Part shown: piece by piece, positions 43,677 through 46,510 of the stretch
Layout: the number at the start of each line of letters is the position of its first letter
Numbering within the stretch: position 1 is the stretch's first letter
NCBI GenBank assembly: GCA_002298165.1
Contig: DBMI01000042.1
Coordinates: 1-46,510, forward strand
Direction: 5' to 3'
DNA length: 46,510 bases
Source of the DNA: Desulfarculales bacterium UBA702
GTDB taxonomy: Bacteria > Desulfobacterota > Syntrophobacteria > Syntrophobacterales > Syntrophobacteraceae
Translations under genes and position numbers: made by a program
The notes under the pieces: generated by a model
Told to the model about the DNA's origin: nothing
What the model saw: only the letters and a program-made list of their open reading frames with translations
Database searches by the model: none

Positions 43677-45091
43677 GCTTAGCCTTATCCAGCAATAAAC
43701 CGCAGCGCATTGCCGAGATCGTGGATTCTCACGAGGGCGAACAGGTAATCATCTGGACTCAGTTTGATGAAGAGGGCGAAATCCTGCAAGCTCTTATCCC
43801 GAATTCAGTACACCTGACCGGGAAAATAACGAAGCAGGAAGTCCGGCTAAAAATCCTGGAGGATTTTCGCCAGGGCCGGATACAAGTACTCATTGTAAAA
43901 CCCCGGCTCATGGGTACCGGCTTAAATCTGCAACACTGCCGGATCTGTATCTTTTCCTGGGCGGCCGATTCTTTCGAGGCTCTGTATCAAGCCATCGGCC
44001 GGCTGCACCGATACGGGCAAAAAGAACAGGTCCTAGTCTATATTCCTCATACAGCGCTCGAACGCCCGATGCTTGAAAACGTCATGCGGAAGCAGGCCGA
44101 CTACATTGAGGACGCCCAATTCCAGGAGCGTCTTTATGTCGAATGCCTGCTTGACGATCTTCAGGCGTTCGCAAACAGGACGCTACAGATCGAGACCGAA
44201 GAGGAAGAACCGCTTCCCGATATTACCGGGCCAGATTACCAGCTGATTCACGGCGACTGCATCAAGGTTATGGCGGGGATGCCTGAGAATCAATTTGACC
44301 TGGCCGTGTTCTCCCCGCCGTTTGCGGACCTCTATTCTTACTCCTGCAAAAACGAAGACCTCGGAAACTGCAACGGCCTCGATGATGAATTCGAAATGCA
44401 TTTTTCTTTTTTCGCCCATCATCTTTTCCGGGTAATGAAACCCGGCTGCGTTGTGGCCCTGCATGTTGCGCCGCTGGCAATCCTGAAATCAGTTAAAGGA
44501 TATACAGGCATCAGGGATTTTCCCGCAGAGTGCCGGGCCGTCTTTGAGTCGGTCGGTTTCATTTACGACGGCAAGGCGACGATAGGAAAAAACCCGCAAG
44601 CGCAAAGCATCCGGACCCATGCCCAGGGGCTAGCTTTTAAAACGCTTCACAGCAATAGCCGGAAACTCCGATTCGCAATCCCGGATTACCTCCTGAAGTT
44701 CATGAAACCCGGAGACGCGCCGGAATTTGCCAGCCAGGACGTTACAAACGAGGACTGGATAAGAATGGCCCATCCTATTTGGGACTGGGTACGGGAAACC
44801 AAGACCCTCAATGCACAAACTAAGCGGCTCTCGGAAGGCGACATCAAGCACATCTGTCCTTTGCAGATCGACGTGATTGATGCGGCTATCCGGCTCTGGT
44901 CAGACCGAGGCGAGCATGTACTGTCGCCCTTTGCCGGGATCGGAAGTGAGGGAGTGCTAGCGGTTCGTCTTGGACGGAAATTTACCGGGATTGAGCTTAA
45001 GAAAGAATATCTGATGCTGGCGGAAAAGAATATCCAGGAAGAGCTTCGTCAGGTGGATTTCATGGGGGAGTTGGTTGAATCCTTCATCTAA
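43673..45091 (+). CDS. SF2 helicase C-terminal lobe fused to beta-class DNA methyltransferase (472 aa)
   Basis: Residues about 1-165 are the helicase second lobe: VIIWTQFDEEGEILQALI (motif IV), VKPRLMGTGLNLQHC (V) and YQAIGRLHRYGQKEQV (VI). From about residue 187 (DYQLIHGDCIKVMAGMPENQ) a methyltransferase begins, with catalytic motif IV FDLAVFSPPFADLYSYS (SPPF, 214-217) preceding motif I SPFAGIGSEGVLAVRLGR..FTGIELKKEYL near the end. The order IV then I is that of beta-class N4-cytosine or N6-adenine enzymes; SPPF favours N4-cytosine. With the upstream gene this makes a two-chain helicase plus methylase. The frame starts directly after a TAA at 43670-43672, so no simple frameshift restores one chain. 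Confidence 0.85.
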   Translation: MSLALSSNKPQRIAEIVDSHEGEQVIIWTQFDEEGEILQALIPNSVHLTGKITKQEVRLKILEDFRQGRIQVLIVKPRLMGTGLNLQHCRICIFSWAADSFEALYQAIGRLHRYGQKEQVLVYIPHTALERPMLENVMRKQADYIEDAQFQERLYVECLLDDLQAFANRTLQIETEEEEPLPDITGPDYQLIHGDCIKVMAGMPENQFDLAVFSPPFADLYSYSCKNEDLGNCNGLDDEFEMHFSFFAHHLFRVMKPGCVVALHVAPLAILKSVKGYTGIRDFPAECRAVFESVGFIYDGKATIGKNPQAQSIRTHAQGLAFKTLHSNSRKLRFAIPDYLLKFMKPGDAPEFASQDVTNEDWIRMAHPIWDWVRETKTLNAQTKRLSEGDIKHICPLQIDVIDAAIRLWSDRGEHVLSPFAGIGSEGVLAVRLGRKFTGIELKKEYLMLAEKNIQEELRQVDFMGELVESFI

Positions 45092-45236
45092 TCCCTCTTG
45101 CCCAAAATGCGGCGCGAAACTGCTCCGCTGGTCCTGGTGGGAGCACCCTTCCGAAACCATTTGGTATTGGTACTGCCTGGAATGCGATAGGGCGGGAATC
45201 GAGCCATGCATACACGTATTTGAGAGGCGCGCCTAA
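45075..45236 (+). CDS. small zinc-ribbon protein (53 aa, TTG start)
   Basis: The frame runs TTG at 45075 (NPSSNPSCPKCGAKLLRW) to TAA at 45234-45236; GGGGGAG lies 4 nt upstream of the TTG. Two pairs, CPKC and CLEC, about 24 residues apart enclose a Trp-rich loop (WSWWEHPSETIWYWY), a classic zinc ribbon. The C-terminus is AGIEPCIHVFERRA. It overlaps the methyltransferase end by 17 bp and precedes the integrase. No function assigned. Confidence 0.6.
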   Translation: MNPSSNPSCPKCGAKLLRWSWWEHPSETIWYWYCLECDRAGIEPCIHVFERRA

Positions 45237-45314
45237 GAAATGAACGGTTGCTTTCCCACATACACAGCCTCTAATATGCCTCTGTCCGGACAACAGATAG
45301 CAGGAGGCATGTGT

Positions 45315-46475
45315 ATGCTGGGAAGCATTTATACGTCGGAGAACTGCGAGCTGTGCGGGCAGCGCATGGTCGATAACGGCAAAGACGCCGTTTGCTGCCT
45401 CAAACACAAGAAGCAGAAAGCGTCGAAGGTTTTCGTGAAGTTTCCGGGGGTCTTCCGGCGCTTCAAAAACTATGATGAAGCTGCGTACTTCCTAAGTGGA
45501 ATTCGCTATGAGACCTCAAAAGGCACATTCGATGAACGCGACTACAAAAAAGCAAATCCCCTCGGCTTCGCCAATCTCACCGAAAAATACCTGGAGATAA
45601 AAAAGGAGACCGTCAAGCCAGGCTCTTACACCCATATCAAACGGGACATTGAAAACGCTGCCGCGCATTTCGGCCAGACCAATGTAAAAGAGATCGGGTA
45701 CGGCGAGATTGAGGATTTCCTTCTTGCTCAAAAGGGCATCTCGAGCAAAACCCGATACAATATCAAAACCAACCTACACACCTTCTTTGTCTGGCTGATT
45801 AAGCGCCGGGTCTTTCGTAAAGACCAGATGCCGGAGTTCCCAGAACTGAGCTTTGAGCTTGGATATCGAAAGACGGTAAATAAGACCACTCAAGACGCGA
45901 TCATTGAAGAGGTACGAAAACTTAGTCTTAATAACCCGAGAATCTACATCGGGATAAAATGGCTCTGCACCTATGTGAGTATCCGGCCCGGAGAATTGCT
46001 CGGAATCCTTGAGGAAGACATTGATTTACGCCAGGGTCTACTCGTAATCCGCGACCACAAAACGGTTTCACACAAAGGACCTAAAGTCGTGCCGCTCCTG
46101 AAAGAGGATATCGAGTTAATAGGGACCTTGCCAAAAGGCTTCCCGAAGTCATATTTTTTCAGGCGGGACACTAAGGGGGGCGGGCATAAGGCGGGAGAAC
46201 AGTTCGGACCTAAGCTGCTTTACCGGTACTGGATTAATGCGTGTAACATCGTAGGGGTAGAAGGGGTCGATCTATACGGCGGGACTCGGCACAGTACAAT
46301 GCAGTTTTTGCGGTCACTCGGAAAATCAAAGGAAGACGTTAAGGTACTCTCGGACCATTCCACGAATAAAGCGCTGGACCGCTATCTTGAAAAGAACTTT
46401 GAGGAGATGCGGGAAGGGTACGCACTCACGCGAAAGAGCGCTGCACCGATCCTGCACCTGCCAAAAACGACCTAA
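45315..46475 (+). CDS. int: tyrosine-recombinase integrase (386 aa)
   Basis: Site-specific integrase. I chose ATG at 45315 (MLGSIYTSENCELCG) because AGGAGG is exactly 7 nt upstream; ATG at 45240 has no ribosome-binding site. The N-terminal zinc-like part (CELCGQRMVDNGKDAVCCLKH) precedes an arm/core-binding region (FANLTEKYLEIKKETVKPGSYTHIKRDIE, split) and the catalytic domain: Arg in CTYVSIRPGELLGILEEDID, Lys in IRDHKTVSHKGPKVVPL, H-x-x-R-like GGTRHSTMQFLRSLGKSKEDV, then LSDHSTNKALDRYLE with the nucleophile Tyr. It lies 13 nt from the att-side tRNA fragment, as in tRNA-targeting prophages. Confidence 0.93.
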   Translation: MLGSIYTSENCELCGQRMVDNGKDAVCCLKHKKQKASKVFVKFPGVFRRFKNYDEAAYFLSGIRYETSKGTFDERDYKKANPLGFANLTEKYLEIKKETVKPGSYTHIKRDIENAAAHFGQTNVKEIGYGEIEDFLLAQKGISSKTRYNIKTNLHTFFVWLIKRRVFRKDQMPEFPELSFELGYRKTVNKTTQDAIIEEVRKLSLNNPRIYIGIKWLCTYVSIRPGELLGILEEDIDLRQGLLVIRDHKTVSHKGPKVVPLLKEDIELIGTLPKGFPKSYFFRRDTKGGGHKAGEQFGPKLLYRYWINACNIVGVEGVDLYGGTRHSTMQFLRSLGKSKEDVKVLSDHSTNKALDRYLEKNFEEMREGYALTRKSAAPILHLPKTT

Positions 46476-46488
46476 GTGCTTGAAATTA

Positions 46489-46510
46489 TGGTCGGGACGA
46501 GAGGAATTGA
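46489..46510 (-). other. right attachment site: tRNA 3' end with CCA (attR core)
   Basis: On the minus strand this reads TCAATTCCTCTCGTCCCGACCA: T-loop end, T-stem, the 7-nt acceptor strand CGTCCCG, A73 and an encoded CCA. The rest of the tRNA would lie right of the window, so the phage probably supplies the 3' end and keeps the tRNA intact. Bases 46495-46510 equal bases 1-16. A C1-G72 pair with CCCGACCA is typical of tRNA-Pro (family knowledge). Confidence 0.72.

Noticed and set aside
43661..43680. Programmed -1 frameshift fusing the two helicase halves
   Set aside because: No slippery heptamer; the downstream frame has a TAA immediately before its ATG, so termination-reinitiation is the simpler explanation.

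Overview
The window is one complete temperate tailed-phage genome (siphovirus-type, HK97-fold head, GTA-like tail tip), either an integrated prophage or the circular form. Both ends carry the same 16-bp sequence, ggacgagaggaattga. Joining the ends across it rebuilds about 34 nt of the 3' end of a minus-strand tRNA including CCA, most like tRNA-Pro. A tyrosine integrase lies directly beside the right copy, as in a tRNA-targeting prophage. The host is not named by the sequence. Shine-Dalgarno sites, lipoprotein and signal-peptide genes, and above all a PEP-CTERM (exosortase-sorted) cargo gene suggest a Gram-negative, exopolysaccharide-producing bacterium, possibly Desulfobacterota (inference, low confidence).

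Layout. 1-13129 (minus): tail fibres, host-specificity protein, NlpC/P60 peptidase, DUF2163, DUF2460, tape measure, a tail-chaperone pair joined by a probable -1 frameshift, tail tube, tail-completion proteins and head-tail connector. 13341-17887: an accessory island inside the virion operon with three consecutive signal-peptide proteins on the minus strand and a PEP-CTERM protein on the plus strand. 17975-24508 (minus): small head-associated proteins, major capsid, ClpP-like protease, portal, terminases. 24588-26730 (minus): HNH nuclease and a lysis cassette with a GH108 endolysin, a membrane protein, a lipoprotein, a phospholipase A2-like protein and a second small membrane protein. A switch-like RNA structure covers the endolysin ribosome-binding site. 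26870-33621 (minus): HTH and zinc proteins, a RuvC-like resolvase carrying an internal LAGLIDADG domain, a roughly 400-bp iteron array that is the likely origin, a RepA-like helicase, a prim-pol primase, a C5 cytosine methyltransferase with a second long protein encoded in another frame of the same strand, and small early genes.

33950-35528 is the lysis/lysogeny switch: a Cro-like gene (minus), an S24-peptidase CI-like repressor (plus) and a co-directional membrane/zinc-ribbon protein. A leftward promoter overlaps the cI start. A second, near-identical 25-bp promoter/operator element at 35627-35651 points right. This suggests that one repressor silences both early operons. 35857-45236 (plus) holds replication and recombination genes: SNF2 helicase, DUF2800 nuclease, DUF2815 protein, family A DNA polymerase, a helicase split over two genes with the second half fused to a DNA methyltransferase, and several small Cys-rich proteins. 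A 47-nt tRNA-like element lies in the gap before the polymerase. The integrase closes the right end.

Most adjacent genes overlap by ATGA or GTGA, pointing to tight translational coupling. I used this overlap to choose many starts and to find genes of about 40-55 codons. All identifications come from motif recognition by eye; no database search was run.
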